A stretch of DNA of 64,000 nucleotides from Gemmatimonadaceae bacterium (GCA_016720905.1 JADKJT010000001.1:186001-250000); one strand, 5' to 3'; counted from the stretch's first letter, positions 1-8,728 are shown. Numbers and translations: made by a program. Notes: a model not told the origin generated them from the letters alone.

Positions 1-390
1 GACGAGTTCAAGCGCATCGATGGCGAGCCGGATATCGGTCGCGTTCTTCTTCGCGGTGCCGTAGGCCGGCGCGAAGATGAGATCGATGGAGGCTTCGGTG
101 AGCGGCACGATGTACTGCGGATAGCGGCGCCAGTCGGCATACGCGCGACGGACGGCCACCTTGCCCTTGATGATGTCCGACGAGAGGAGTGTCTTGAGCT
201 CCTGCTGCAGATCGGAGCGGATCCCCATCGTGACATTGTCAAAATCGATGAGCATGGCCGCATTGGGCGCATGGGCCGGCGGGGCGGCATTGGAAGTTGT
301 CACGGGCGAGACGGCCTGCGGACCGCGATGAAATGGAGCGATGATGCGGGACGGTGCGGGCGCGCCCGACCGTGGAAGATGTCGACTCAT
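1..390 (-). CDS. NYN-domain (DUF88, PIN-like) protein, 3' part cut off by window edge
   Basis: The visible 130 codons start at ATG 390 (minus) and run off the left edge. After a Pro/Ala-rich leader of about 45 residues comes a beta strand ending in an acidic cluster (MLIDFDNVTMG, about residues 50-60), and later a KKNATDIRLAIDA segment. These are the first two conserved acidic motifs of NYN domains, a metal-dependent PIN-like nuclease fold usually linked to RNA metabolism. The gene starts three bases after the stop of the upstream ligase (TAG GAC ATG, same frame), so the two are probably cotranscribed. The C-terminus, where a LOTUS/OST-HTH domain sometimes follows, is not visible. Confidence 0.8.
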   Translation of the reverse strand, partial: MSRHLPRSGAPAPSRIIAPFHRGPQAVSPVTTSNAAPPAHAPNAAMLIDFDNVTMGIRSDLQQELKTLLSSDIIKGKVAVRRAYADWRRYPQYIVPLTEASIDLIFAPAYGTAKKNATDIRLAIDALELV

Positions 391-393
391 GTC

Positions 394-1977
394 CTAACCT
401 GAATGCGTAACGGTGTGATCGAGCGCAATTGCGCGCGCAAGTTCTCGTCTTCGGACCTTTCCGCTGCCCGTCATGGGGAAGCCATCGAAGAACCGGACGA
501 GATCGGGAACCTTGTATGCCGCCATCGTCTCCAGGGCGAATCGCTTGATTTCGCTTCCGGTGATGACGGCGCCCTCGACGGGCACGATGCACGCGCAGAT
601 CTGTTCACCCAGGACATCGTGGGGGACGCCAATCACGCAAACATCGTCAACAGCCGGGTGCGCGCGCAGACGATCTTCGAGCTCACGCGGATAGAGCTGG
701 ATGCCCCCGCGTGAGATCGTCTCCTGCCGCCGCCCGAGAATCTTCACGTACCCGTCTTCATCGATGATCCCCAGATCACCGGTGAGAAAGAACCCTTCCG
801 CCGTGTGGACCTTGGCGGTCTCCGCGGGCATGCGCAGATAGCCGCGCATGAGGTTCGATCCGCGGACGGCGATCTCGCCGACCGCTTCGGGGCCGTGCAA
901 TACCCCCGTCATGATGTCCACCGCCATGACCTCGACGCCCGGAAGGGCGCGTCCCACACTGCCGAGGCGACGATCGTCGCTGTCCGCAAAGCGGGTGAGG
1001 GTCACGGTGGGTCCGGTTTCGGTGAGCCCGTAGGCGACCAGCACATCGCACCAGCGACGCACTCGACGTACGAGTTCCTCGGAGACCGAACTTCCGGCAA
1101 TGATGCCGGTGCGCAGCGCGCGCAAACGTGACGGGTCGAACGCCTCCTCACGCATGAGCAGGTGGAACTGTGTGGGAACGCCGTGCAGCACGGACACCTG
1201 GGCGCTCGTCATGAGCGTCAGCACGGCCGCCGCGTCGAACGTCGGCTGCAGCACGAGGGTCGCGCCCGCCGCCATCGTCCCCACCATCATGCTCAAACCG
1301 AAGATCGCAAAGAACGGCACCGCAGCCAGCACGCGATCCTCGGGCGACAGCTCGAGCACCTCGACGGTCCGCACCGCATTCTCCACGACCGCGTGATGTG
1401 AGAGTCTCACACCCTTCGGCTTGCCCATCGTCCCCGACGTGTACACCACGGCGAGGTCCTGCGCATCGTCCGGATTGATGATCGGTGGCACCGGGCGACC
1501 AGAGCCGCTCGACACCAGATCCTCGAACTGAAAGATCCGGTCATCGTACCATAAGTCTTCGTCGCCGACCGTGACGACGTACTGCAAATCGGGCAGGTCC
1601 CCCAGAAGGTCTTCAAACCGCTGCAGGTAATCGACCCCACCCCATCGTTCGATGGTCACGACCGCGCTGGCTTCCGCATGGCGCAGCTGGTAACGCAAAT
1701 CGTGACTGCTGAGCTGCGGGCTGACCGGCACCACCACGGCACCCAGCTTCGCGGCCGCCAGCAATGCCACAATCCACTCGACACTGTTGGGAAGATTGAC
1801 GGCGATCCGGTCTCCCGCTCCCAACCCCAGCTCGGACAGCGCCGCCGCCAACGCGGATGCCTGTGCCTCGACCTGCCCGTAGCTGAACGTCCGATCACCA
1901 ACCACCGCGAGCGCACGCGCGGGATGCTCCCGGGCACGCTGCTCGATAAGGGGGGCTAGGGACCACGACGTTGCCAT
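394..1977 (-). CDS. Class I adenylate-forming enzyme (long-chain acyl-CoA ligase-like)
   Basis: A 527-residue AMP-binding enzyme of usual family length. It would activate a carboxylic acid with ATP and pass it to CoA. The phosphate-binding loop TSGTMGKPKG lies near residue 180, followed by YGLTETGP, TGDLG, the hinge GRRQETISRGG, and the C-terminal catalytic lysine in TGSGKVRR. The ATG at 1977 has a GGAG just upstream and gives the expected N-terminus; a TTG seven codons earlier (1998) is the alternative. The substrate cannot be read from sequence; the family also includes 4-coumarate- and benzoate-type ligases. It is divergent from the kinase gene at 2054 and precedes the NYN gene by three bases. 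Confidence 0.88.
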   Translation of the reverse strand: MATSWSLAPLIEQRAREHPARALAVVGDRTFSYGQVEAQASALAAALSELGLGAGDRIAVNLPNSVEWIVALLAAAKLGAVVVPVSPQLSSHDLRYQLRHAEASAVVTIERWGGVDYLQRFEDLLGDLPDLQYVVTVGDEDLWYDDRIFQFEDLVSSGSGRPVPPIINPDDAQDLAVVYTSGTMGKPKGVRLSHHAVVENAVRTVEVLELSPEDRVLAAVPFFAIFGLSMMVGTMAAGATLVLQPTFDAAAVLTLMTSAQVSVLHGVPTQFHLLMREEAFDPSRLRALRTGIIAGSSVSEELVRRVRRWCDVLVAYGLTETGPTVTLTRFADSDDRRLGSVGRALPGVEVMAVDIMTGVLHGPEAVGEIAVRGSNLMRGYLRMPAETAKVHTAEGFFLTGDLGIIDEDGYVKILGRRQETISRGGIQLYPRELEDRLRAHPAVDDVCVIGVPHDVLGEQICACIVPVEGAVITGSEIKRFALETMAAYKVPDLVRFFDGFPMTGSGKVRRRELARAIALDHTVTHSG

Positions 1978-2040
1978 TCCGCTCCGGGATCGACTCAACT
2001 GAACTTCCCTGCTTCTCTAAGAAAGTTCTGACAAACTTCG

Positions 2041-2046
2041 TAAATT
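2041..2046 (+). promoter_or_regulatory. Start-proximal TAAATT box (-7/-10 element)
   Basis: TAAATT ends seven bases before the ATG of the kinase gene, with no Shine-Dalgarno sequence between. It matches the TANNTT pattern seen before other first genes here and would give a leaderless or nearly leaderless mRNA. No clear -35 element is visible. Confidence 0.4.
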
Positions 2047-2053
2047 ATCCAGA

Positions 2054-3367
2054 ATGAAGGAGATGCGAAAGGCGGGACCCCAATTGTCGGAGCAGGAATC
2101 GGACGGGAAACCGGCCATGTCCGCGTCGCGTAAGGACCCTGCCCGGATGCGACAGCAGGCGCCGTTCCGCATTCGTCTGTTTGCCACACTGTTGCTGTTT
2201 GCCGTCGTCCCCACCGTCGCGGTCAGTTTGCTGTGGACGGGGACAGCCAGCCGGGCGTTGTCGTTGATGTCAGCCGGGTCGGCGTGGGAACGTGTGGCAC
2301 GCAGTGGAGAGCTCGCCCTGTCTGCGGCGCGATCGACGCCGCTGTCTGCCGAGCAGAGTCAGGCGCTGGATGCCCATGAAGCGGAGCTCAAGCAGTCGGT
2401 CGAACTGGCCAAGCGGTTCGACTTTGTCGCGAATCGCACCATTCGGGTCATTGCGGTCGGTGCACTGTTGGTGGTGGTCCTCGTGGCGGTGGGCGCCTCA
2501 CGGGTGGCCGGTCATCTGAGCCGTCAACTCAGTCGGCCGTTGGATGAGTTGGTGGGGTGGACACGGCTGATTCGCGGTGGACGACCCATTCCCGAGCAGG
2601 CCGAGCGACGCGGCGCACCCGAATTCGAGGTCCTGAGAACCAGCATGCGAACGATGGCGCAGGAACTTGACGCGGGACGGCAACGGGCGCTCGAAGCCGA
2701 GCGCGCCGAGGCGTTTCGCGAATCGGCGCGACGATTCGCGCACGAGCTCAAGAATCCGTTGACGCCGATTCGGTTCGCGGTGGAGCGGCTGCGCCGCAGT
2801 GCGCCGGACACCTTGCGGGAGACGGTGGAGGTGCTGGCGGAGGAATCCGCTCGTCTTGATGCGATGGCACGCAGCTTCGCGCAGTTTGGCCGACTCCCCG
2901 ACGGCCCCGCCGCCGAAATCGACGTGGCCGAATTGGTGTCGAAGTGCGTGCGGAACACGGTTCCGGAGCGACTGTCAGTGGATCTCGCTGTTGCCGACCG
3001 GCTGCCGATGGTCGTGGGTTTTCACGACGCGCTGTCGCGGGCCGTCACGAACGTGCTGATCAACGCGGTTGACGCCTGCCCGGCCGAGCAACAACTCTCG
3101 GTACGCGTGTCCGGGGAACACGACGAGGGGGGCGAGTATGTGGTGATCAGTGTGCGTGACACCGGACACGGCATGCCGCCGGATGTGCTGTCGCACATGT
3201 TCGATCCGTACGTCACCACGAAGCCCGGCGGCACCGGGCTTGGCCTTGCCATCGCGCGGCAGACCATGACGGCCCATGGTGGCGATATCAGTGCCAGCAG
3301 TGTGCCGGGCTTCGGTACAGAACTGCGCTTACGACTACCGGTTACCCGAGTGGAGAACGGCCAATGA
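2054..3367 (+). CDS. Sensor histidine kinase, NtrY-like
   Basis: A 437-residue inner-membrane sensor kinase. Two membrane segments (about 42-61 and 130-150) frame a short periplasmic loop of about 65 residues. A HAMP linker follows, then the HisKA box RRFAHELKNPLTPIR with phospho-accepting His near residue 230, an N box (NVLINAVDAC), DTGHGMP and GTGLGLAIARQ. The FAHELKNPLTPI wording is typical of NtrY kinases. It overlaps the next gene by four bases (ATGA), and the sigma-54 regulator two genes on is the likely partner. The stimulus is unknown. A start at internal ATG 2117 is possible, but the TAAATT box supports 2054. Confidence 0.9.
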   Translation: MKEMRKAGPQLSEQESDGKPAMSASRKDPARMRQQAPFRIRLFATLLLFAVVPTVAVSLLWTGTASRALSLMSAGSAWERVARSGELALSAARSTPLSAEQSQALDAHEAELKQSVELAKRFDFVANRTIRVIAVGALLVVVLVAVGASRVAGHLSRQLSRPLDELVGWTRLIRGGRPIPEQAERRGAPEFEVLRTSMRTMAQELDAGRQRALEAERAEAFRESARRFAHELKNPLTPIRFAVERLRRSAPDTLRETVEVLAEESARLDAMARSFAQFGRLPDGPAAEIDVAELVSKCVRNTVPERLSVDLAVADRLPMVVGFHDALSRAVTNVLINAVDACPAEQQLSVRVSGEHDEGGEYVVISVRDTGHGMPPDVLSHMFDPYVTTKPGGTGLGLAIARQTMTAHGGDISASSVPGFGTELRLRLPVTRVENGQ

Positions 3368-3990
3368 TGCGAAACGCCCTACCGACCGAACAGAGCGGCA
3401 ATCGCGCGGAGATCCAGCAGGCGATTCGCGACGCGCAGGTGGCCGCACGTAATGCCGCCGCGGACGCCAGGACGGCGGCGCAGGATGCGAGAACGGCCGC
3501 GCAGGATTCCCGAACGTCCGCGCAGGATTCCCGAACATCCGCGCAGGATTCCAGGACCGCGCCGAGCGCCGATGCTCCCCGTCCAGCGCAGGCACCGGGC
3601 ACCATCATCATTCCGTCGGATGGCGGTGGCGATCCGGTGTCCATCAGCGTCGATGGCAAGGGCATCCACGTGTCGCAGAATGGCTCGGAAACGGTCATCC
3701 CCCTTCACGACATCGTGCCTCGCGGCGCCGTGCAAATGACCTGGGCCGTGTTCGGTTCGCTGGCGTTCATGGTGGTGGGCTATCCGCTGGCGCGCGCGTT
3801 TGCGCGATGGCTGGACCGCCGCGGCAGCGCATCACGCCTGTCCAGCGAAGTGGAGCAGCGTCTCGCGGCCATGGATCGCAACATTGACACGGTGGCCGTG
3901 GAGCTTGAACGGGTGAGTGAAGGTCAGCGATTCACCGCCAAACTGCTGGAACAGCGTCCCCTGGAGCATGCCCAGCGTATTGATCGTTGA
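3364..3990 (+). CDS. Repeat-containing single-pass membrane protein between kinase and regulator
   Basis: A 208-residue protein of unknown function lying between the NtrY-like kinase (4-base overlap) and its regulator (23-base overlap). Residues 15-65 are Ala/Arg/Gln/Asp-rich and include four consecutive seven-residue units of the form RT(A/S)AQD(A/S), which read as a helical or coiled-coil segment. A short segment with a beta-type pattern (VSISVDGKGIHVSQNG) follows, then one hydrophobic helix near 125-142, a basic stop-transfer (ARWLDRRG) and a final amphipathic helix. The position suggests an accessory of the phosphorelay, for example one that senses at or scaffolds on the membrane. I recognise no domain. 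Confidence 0.75.
   Translation: MMRNALPTEQSGNRAEIQQAIRDAQVAARNAAADARTAAQDARTAAQDSRTSAQDSRTSAQDSRTAPSADAPRPAQAPGTIIIPSDGGGDPVSISVDGKGIHVSQNGSETVIPLHDIVPRGAVQMTWAVFGSLAFMVVGYPLARAFARWLDRRGSASRLSSEVEQRLAAMDRNIDTVAVELERVSEGQRFTAKLLEQRPLEHAQRIDR
3469..3552 (+). repeat. Four in-frame 21-bp tandem units
   Basis: Four consecutive 21-bp units encode RTAAQDA, RTAAQDS, RTSAQDS, RTSAQDS. The last two units differ by very few bases, which suggests recent duplication by slippage. They lie wholly inside the coding region and keep frame. Confidence 0.85.
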
Positions 3991-5344
3991 TGACGAGCCG
4001 AATATCCGGCGGATGGTCGGCGCACTGCTGAGCGCCGAAGGGTATGACGTGCGCGATGCCGCCGACGGTGCCACGGGGCTGGCGCTGGCCGACGCCGTGG
4101 AGCCGGATGTCGCGCTGGTGGACCTGATGATGCCGGGCGACATGGATGGACTCGCCCTGTTGGGCAAGTTGCGAGAACGTCGCCCCGATTTGCCGGTGGT
4201 CATGATGAGCGGACGGGCCGCACTGACCGATGCCGTGCGCGCGACGAAACTCGGCGCCTTCACGTTCCTGGAGAAGCCGCTCACGCCTGAGGGCGTATTG
4301 CTGGCGCTCGGCTCGGCCATCGAATTGCGGCAGGCGCGGCGCGCCGCCCAGGCGCTGCGGGAAGACCTGGGTATTTCCGGCGAGATGATTGGCGACTCGC
4401 CGGTGTTGCGCGATGTGCGCGCGTTGATCGCGCGCGTGGGCCCCACCGATGCGCGCGTGCTGATCACGGGCGAATCCGGCACCGGCAAGGAGCTGGTTGC
4501 CGCAGCGCTGCATCTGGCCAGTGCTCGCCGCGAACGTCCGTTCGTGCGCGTCAACTGCGCCGCCATTCCGCGCGACCTCGTGGAAAGCGAGATGTTCGGC
4601 CATGAGCGCGGGGCGTTCACCGGCGCCACCGATCGCCGCATCGGGCGATTTGAACTGGCGCATACGGGGACGTTGTTCCTGGATGAAGTGGGCGACCTGC
4701 ACGCCGACGCGCAGGCCAAGCTGCTGCGCGCGATTGAAGCGCGGGAAATCGAGCGGGTGGGGGGCGGTAAGCCGATCAAGATCGATGTGCGGATTCTGGC
4801 GGCCACCAACAAGGATCTCGCGCGCGCCGTTGGCGACGGTTCGTTCCGGGAGGACCTGTTCTTCCGATTGAACGTCATTCCGATTGCGTTGCCGCCATTG
4901 CGCGATCGTCCGGGCGACTTGCCAGCGTTGGTGCGACACTTTGCCGATCGCCACCGGACCCGCACCGGCCGTCCGCTCGTACGCTGGACCGACGAAGCGC
5001 TGTCCGCGCTGTCCGCCTACCGCTGGCCGGGGAACGTGCGGGAACTCGCGAACATCGTCGAACGCCTGGCCATCCTGCACGCGGGCAGCGAGATCGGCGT
5101 CCGTGAAGTACAGGGCGTGCTGCCGGTGACCGGGACCGGTGTCGACGCGGCGGTCGGCGGGGACGCGACGACGGGCGACGAGGCGACGCTGCTGCCGCTC
5201 AGCGATGCGCTGGACGCCTATGAACGCCGACTCATCGCTGCGGCCTTGGCACACAGCGACGGCAATGTGGCGGAAGCTGCTCGACGCCTGCAAACCGATC
5301 GCCCGAATCTGTATCGCCGCATGCGGCGTCTGGGGCTGGCGTGA
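3968..5344 (+). CDS. Sigma-54-dependent response regulator, NtrC/NtrX type
   Basis: A 458-residue regulator with three parts. The receiver domain (1-120) has acidic pair DDE at 8-10, phospho-acceptor Asp near 52 (VALVDLMMP) and Lys in LEKPL. The AAA+ domain has Walker A GESGTGKE near 168-175, the sigma-54 contact loop GAFTGA near 215-220 and Walker B LFLDEVGDL. The C-terminal Fis-type helix-turn-helix is NVAEAARRL...LYRRMRRLGL. It activates sigma-54 RNA polymerase from enhancer sites. ATG 3968 gives the standard receiver start (MPSVLIVDDEPN); an upstream ATG at 3917 would add 17 atypical residues. Its targets cannot be seen here; the outer membrane gene downstream is a candidate. Confidence 0.92.
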   Translation: MPSVLIVDDEPNIRRMVGALLSAEGYDVRDAADGATGLALADAVEPDVALVDLMMPGDMDGLALLGKLRERRPDLPVVMMSGRAALTDAVRATKLGAFTFLEKPLTPEGVLLALGSAIELRQARRAAQALREDLGISGEMIGDSPVLRDVRALIARVGPTDARVLITGESGTGKELVAAALHLASARRERPFVRVNCAAIPRDLVESEMFGHERGAFTGATDRRIGRFELAHTGTLFLDEVGDLHADAQAKLLRAIEAREIERVGGGKPIKIDVRILAATNKDLARAVGDGSFREDLFFRLNVIPIALPPLRDRPGDLPALVRHFADRHRTRTGRPLVRWTDEALSALSAYRWPGNVRELANIVERLAILHAGSEIGVREVQGVLPVTGTGVDAAVGGDATTGDEATLLPLSDALDAYERRLIAAALAHSDGNVAEAARRLQTDRPNLYRRMRRLGLA

Positions 5345-5348
5345 GTGG

Positions 5349-5397
5349 GTACTCAGTACCAAGTACCAAGTACTCGGTACCAGGTACTAGGTACTAG
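5349..5397 (+). repeat. Heptanucleotide array, GTACYNN family, 7 copies
   Basis: Seven perfect-period 7-bp units (GTACTCA, GTACCAA, GTACCAA, GTACTCG, GTACCAG, GTACTAG, GTACTAG) begin five bases after the stop codon of the sigma-54 regulator. The first four bases are GTAC in every unit. The same family recurs at 21658-21727. Confidence 0.9.
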
Positions 5398-5537
5398 TAG
5401 CGGAACACGTTGCGACACGGTTCGCGTATCTTCGGGAGGACAGGGTCGAGACGATGCCGCTTCACGACCGACTCTGCTTGCTCCGGTATGGTCCTTGCGC
5501 TTGGCGCCAACGGACCTCAACACGCAGGGAGATGCCG

Positions 5538-7280
5538 ATGATCCGCCGAATATTCGTGACGCCGCTGACTGTCCTGATGATGGCCACCGCCGCGCGTCCG
5601 CTCGACGCCCAGACGCCAGGGACTCGGGAGGTTGGCAGCGTGCCGCGCGACGTGTCCCGCGAGGCCGTCCGCGTCTTCAACGCCACCGGGACCAAACGGG
5701 TGCGGGGGGATATTCTTCTCGGTAGCGCTGACACGGTGCGCGGGGATCTGGCGGTGCTCAATGGCCACGCGCGTGTGGGCGGCGTCATCACCGGCCAGCT
5801 GGTGGTTCTCAATGGCGACGTGACCCTGATCTCGGGTGGCCGCATCGATGGCGGGCTGACCGTGATCGGTGGGTCGTTCGAATCACCGGACCGCCCCGCG
5901 ATCGGCGGTGAGATTCGCGTGTGGAGCGCGAGGCTGCGTTATCGCGAAGAGGCTGATTCGCTGGTGGCGGACGTGGACCGGGAGTTGTTCACGCGCTGGG
6001 CCCGATGGCAGCGTGACGATCCGAACGGCTCGAAGAGTCAGCTGTTCCTGACAACCGCCCACACCTACAATCGTGTGGAAGGCCTGCCTATCTACCTCGG
6101 CCCTCGTCTCAGCGTTCGGAATGGCGATACGCGGGTCGAAGCGGAACTGTTCGGCATCTTTCGCACGTCGGACCAGCTGGATTGGATTCGCGACAATCTG
6201 GGCCATCGGGTGCGGCTTGAGCTCAAGCAGGGACGCCGCTCAGGTTTCGTGGCTGGAGCCCGGCTGTTTGATGAGGTGGATGCCGTCGAACGGTGGCAGC
6301 TGAGCGAATCGGAAGTGGGCATGGCCAGTTTCTTCGCCACGCGCGACTATCGCGATTACTGGCAGCGACACGGCGCGTTGGGATACTTCGGGATCTTCGG
6401 TCCCGGCAAGAGCGAGATTCGCGCCTCGTACGGGCAAGAACGTTGGAGTTCCCGTCGCATGCGTGACGTCCCGTCGCTGTTCAATTCCGATGTGCCGTGG
6501 CGGGTGAATCCACGCTCCGACGACGGTGTGATGCACCTGGCCACGATTTCCGGCACGCTCGATACGCGCAATCGTGTCGATGACCCGCGCTCCGGTTGGT
6601 TCCTCCAGGGTGAGTACGAGCGCGGGACCGGCGCCTTGGGACGGATCGCTCCGGCCACGGCGGACACCCGTTTCCAGAGTACCGGCGACATCACCTACGC
6701 CCGCGCGCTGGTCGACCTGCGCCGGTATAACCGACTTGCCCCGGGCGCCCAGATCAACCTGCGCGTAGTCGCGGGCGGATGGCTGAGCGGCGATCCGCTG
6801 CCGATGCAGCGTCGCTTCTCGGTGAGCGGTATCGATGCCCTGCCCGGCTTCGATTTCCGACAATTGGTGGGCACCGCCGACGTGGGGACCTGCGCCACTG
6901 GTGATGCCAACGTGTATGCCGCGCTCGGTCGCCCCGCGCAGTGCGAGCGCATGATGCTGCTGCAAGCGGAATGGAAGGGCGACTTCCGGATCAACCTGTT
7001 CGGCAACGACGAAGGGTTCGGTGATCGCCGATGGATGACCGGACGTTTCCGCGCGGATGGCGCGTGGGTGGTGTTCGCCAATTCCGGGCGCGGCTGGCTG
7101 ATGGAGGATACGCCCTCCGCCGTGCACGTGCCCAACGGCGAGATCCCGTCCATCGGCACGTGGCACACGGATATCGGAGGTGGATTTGACTTCGGCAGTT
7201 TTGGCGTGTACGTCGCCAAGGCCGTTTCCGAGGGCAGCCTCCCCGCCAACGTCTACGTTCGACTGGGGCATCGATTCTGA
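5538..7280 (+). CDS. Outer-membrane beta-barrel protein with N-terminal bactofilin-like repeats
   Basis: The ATG at 5538 follows an AGGGAG ribosome site and opens a signal peptide (about 1-24, ending ARPLDAQ). Residues 55-125 form short hydrophobic repeats (VRGDLAVLNGHARVGG, ITGQLVVLNGDVTLISGG), which resemble the right-handed beta-helix of polymer-forming/bactofilin domains. The rest, about 450 residues, is rich in alternating aromatic/polar strands and ends in LPANVYVRLGHRF, with the terminal Phe expected for a BAM-inserted barrel; it looks like a surface-antigen (Omp85-like) barrel without POTRA domains. A passenger or transport role is possible but not shown. The gene lies downstream of the kinase/regulator pair and three bases before the DUF4390 gene. 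Confidence 0.75.
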   Translation: MIRRIFVTPLTVLMMATAARPLDAQTPGTREVGSVPRDVSREAVRVFNATGTKRVRGDILLGSADTVRGDLAVLNGHARVGGVITGQLVVLNGDVTLISGGRIDGGLTVIGGSFESPDRPAIGGEIRVWSARLRYREEADSLVADVDRELFTRWARWQRDDPNGSKSQLFLTTAHTYNRVEGLPIYLGPRLSVRNGDTRVEAELFGIFRTSDQLDWIRDNLGHRVRLELKQGRRSGFVAGARLFDEVDAVERWQLSESEVGMASFFATRDYRDYWQRHGALGYFGIFGPGKSEIRASYGQERWSSRRMRDVPSLFNSDVPWRVNPRSDDGVMHLATISGTLDTRNRVDDPRSGWFLQGEYERGTGALGRIAPATADTRFQSTGDITYARALVDLRRYNRLAPGAQINLRVVAGGWLSGDPLPMQRRFSVSGIDALPGFDFRQLVGTADVGTCATGDANVYAALGRPAQCERMMLLQAEWKGDFRINLFGNDEGFGDRRWMTGRFRADGAWVVFANSGRGWLMEDTPSAVHVPNGEIPSIGTWHTDIGGGFDFGSFGVYVAKAVSEGSLPANVYVRLGHRF

Positions 7281-7282
7281 GC

Positions 7283-7920
7283 ATGCAGTCCGCACGCGCG
7301 CTCTGGTTGATGGTGCTGGCGGCGCTCGCAATCGGCGCCGCGCCGCTGGCTGCGCAGGGCCGCCGGTCATCGACATTCGCCCGCGAACCGCGAACTCCAC
7401 GCTGACGGTTACGGCGCGCGACGTGTTGACCGACTCCTCGTTCGACGAACTGCTGCGCAACGGTTTTCCGACACGCCTGCATTTCCGTGCCGAGGTCTGG
7501 ACCGTGGGGCGTTGGTTCGACGACGTGGTTGGTCGCGTGGAGTGGGATGTGATCGTCAGCTACGATCTCGTGGACCGTGCGTACACGGTGGAGCGCTGGA
7601 CGCGCGAGGGGGTGACCCCGTTGGGGAGCTATGCGCGCTTCGCCGATGCGCGCGCGGCCAGCGAGATCGCCCACGCCCCGACCTTGACGACTCCGGTCGG
7701 TCGCACGGGATACGTCGCGGTGCAGGTGGATGTGCAGACGCTGGCCGTCAGCGACCTCGCCGAGATGCAACGGTGGCTGCAGGGCGAGGCTCGACCGGCG
7801 GTGCAAGGCAAGCGTAATCCGGGCACGGCACTCACCAGAGGACTGCGCACACTCTTCACGCGGCTGCTTGGCGGCGAAGTCCGCCATCTCGAGGCGCGTT
7901 CGGCGGTGGTGCAGTTTTAG
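7283..7920 (+). pseudogene. DUF4390-like exported protein, apparent one-base frameshift after the signal peptide
   Basis: An ATG at 7283, three bases after the preceding stop, opens a clear signal peptide (MQSARALWLMVLAALAIG, then APLAAQG), but that frame stops at TGA about 40 codons later. The body of the protein lies in a neighbouring frame and runs to the stop at 7920 (PPVIDIRPRTANSTLTV onward). One extra G in the GGG run near 7355-7357 would join them as AAQGPPVIDIRP. The body, with its RLHFRAEVW and WDVIVSYDLVDRAYTVERW strands, resembles DUF4390, which in Proteobacteria is often next to ntrYX, matching this context. Either a sequencing error in a homopolymer or a true lesion; a GTG start at 7180 inside the previous gene is the formal alternative. 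Confidence 0.65.
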
Positions 7921-7952
7921 GGCGGCGGAGTCTGCGCGTGTCTTGCCCTCGC

Positions 7953-7993
7953 TGAGGTTGGGAGGGTTGCGGGGCTCACCGCTCCCAACCTCA
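7953..7993. terminator. Bidirectional hairpin between convergent genes
   Basis: TGAGGTTGGGAG (7953-7964) and CTCCCAACCTCA (7982-7993) form a perfect 12-bp stem with a 17-base loop. It sits between the convergent DUF4390-like and HNH genes, so it probably ends both transcripts; there is no strong U-tract. Confidence 0.65.
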
Positions 7994-8040
7994 ATGGCAG
8001 ATTCCAGTCGCGGCATCCCACCGCCCCATGGCCGACGTGC

Positions 8041-8634
8041 TTAGGCGCCGACGACGGACCGTGGCCGGCTCACGCGCTCAAGCTCTTCCAGTTGCCGCAG
8101 CGTGGCCTCACCGTAGAACACACGAATGTACCGCGCCTGAATCGGCGTCAGCCGACGCACGGCCCAACTGAGATGCACGAAGTGCGGCTCAACGGGGACG
8201 TGGAGCGGATGCATGCCGATTTCGTCGGGCAGACGATTGGCTTTGCGCGTATTGCAGCTGCTGCACGCCGTCACCACGTTGGTCCACTCGTTGAGCCCAC
8301 CGCGCGACATCGGAATCAGGTGGTCACGGGTAAGCGATTCGCGCGGCTTGAGGTCGGCCGACGGGCGTCCACAGTACTGGCAGCAGTAGTCGTCGCGGGC
8401 GAAGAGAAACGTGTTGGTGACCTGTCGGCGAAACCGACGGGGGACGTGCACGAATCGCGTCAATCGAATGACCACCGGGCGCGGAAACGCATTGCGCTCC
8501 GAACGCACCGGTCTTTCGTGCTCCGCCTCGACGATTTCCGCCTTGCCGTCGATGACCAGCCGCAGCGCCCGTCTGAGGGGCACCATCGTCAGTGGCTCGT
8601 AGGACGCATTCAGCGCGAGACAACCGGCGATCAT
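8041..8634 (-). CDS. HNH endonuclease
   Basis: A 197-residue HNH-family nuclease. After an N-terminal beta domain of about 75 residues come the zinc pair CQYCG (85, 88), the catalytic region LTRDHLIPMSRGG with His 105, Asn near 120, and the second zinc pair CSSCNTRK (124, 127). The layout is that of the McrA-like single-domain HNH proteins common in free-living bacteria, whose role is unknown; there is no methylase or other restriction gene beside it, so it need not be a restriction enzyme. A TATGCT hexamer lies near 8696-8701 on the minus strand, about 60 bases upstream. Confidence 0.88.
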   Translation of the reverse strand: MIAGCLALNASYEPLTMVPLRRALRLVIDGKAEIVEAEHERPVRSERNAFPRPVVIRLTRFVHVPRRFRRQVTNTFLFARDDYCCQYCGRPSADLKPRESLTRDHLIPMSRGGLNEWTNVVTACSSCNTRKANRLPDEIGMHPLHVPVEPHFVHLSWAVRRLTPIQARYIRVFYGEATLRQLEELERVSRPRSVVGA

Positions 8635-8728
8635 ACCCTTGGCTCCATCAGTGGAAGTCGGGAATCACGGAGAGTCGGCGAGTGGGACACTGTAGCATAC
8701 ACGGCGGGTCGAGCGCGCCGCCACTGGG

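Noticed and set aside
394..396. Ligase-NYN fusion by readthrough of the TAG stop (the two genes are in the same frame, separated by TAG GAC ATG)
   Set aside because: The two proteins have complete, unrelated N- and C-termini and nothing suggests suppression; a close operon junction is the simpler reading.
3932..5362. A 476-residue minus-strand frame opposite the sigma-54 regulator
   Set aside because: The plus-strand frame has receiver, AAA+ and helix-turn-helix motifs; the antisense product has none.
5349..5397. CRISPR array
   Set aside because: The unit is 7 bp with no spacers; no cas genes are in the window. The same applies to the other heptamer arrays.
8041..8634. Restriction-modification or homing system around the HNH nuclease
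   Set aside because: No methylase, intron or repeat flanks it; single HNH genes of this layout are common in chromosomes.
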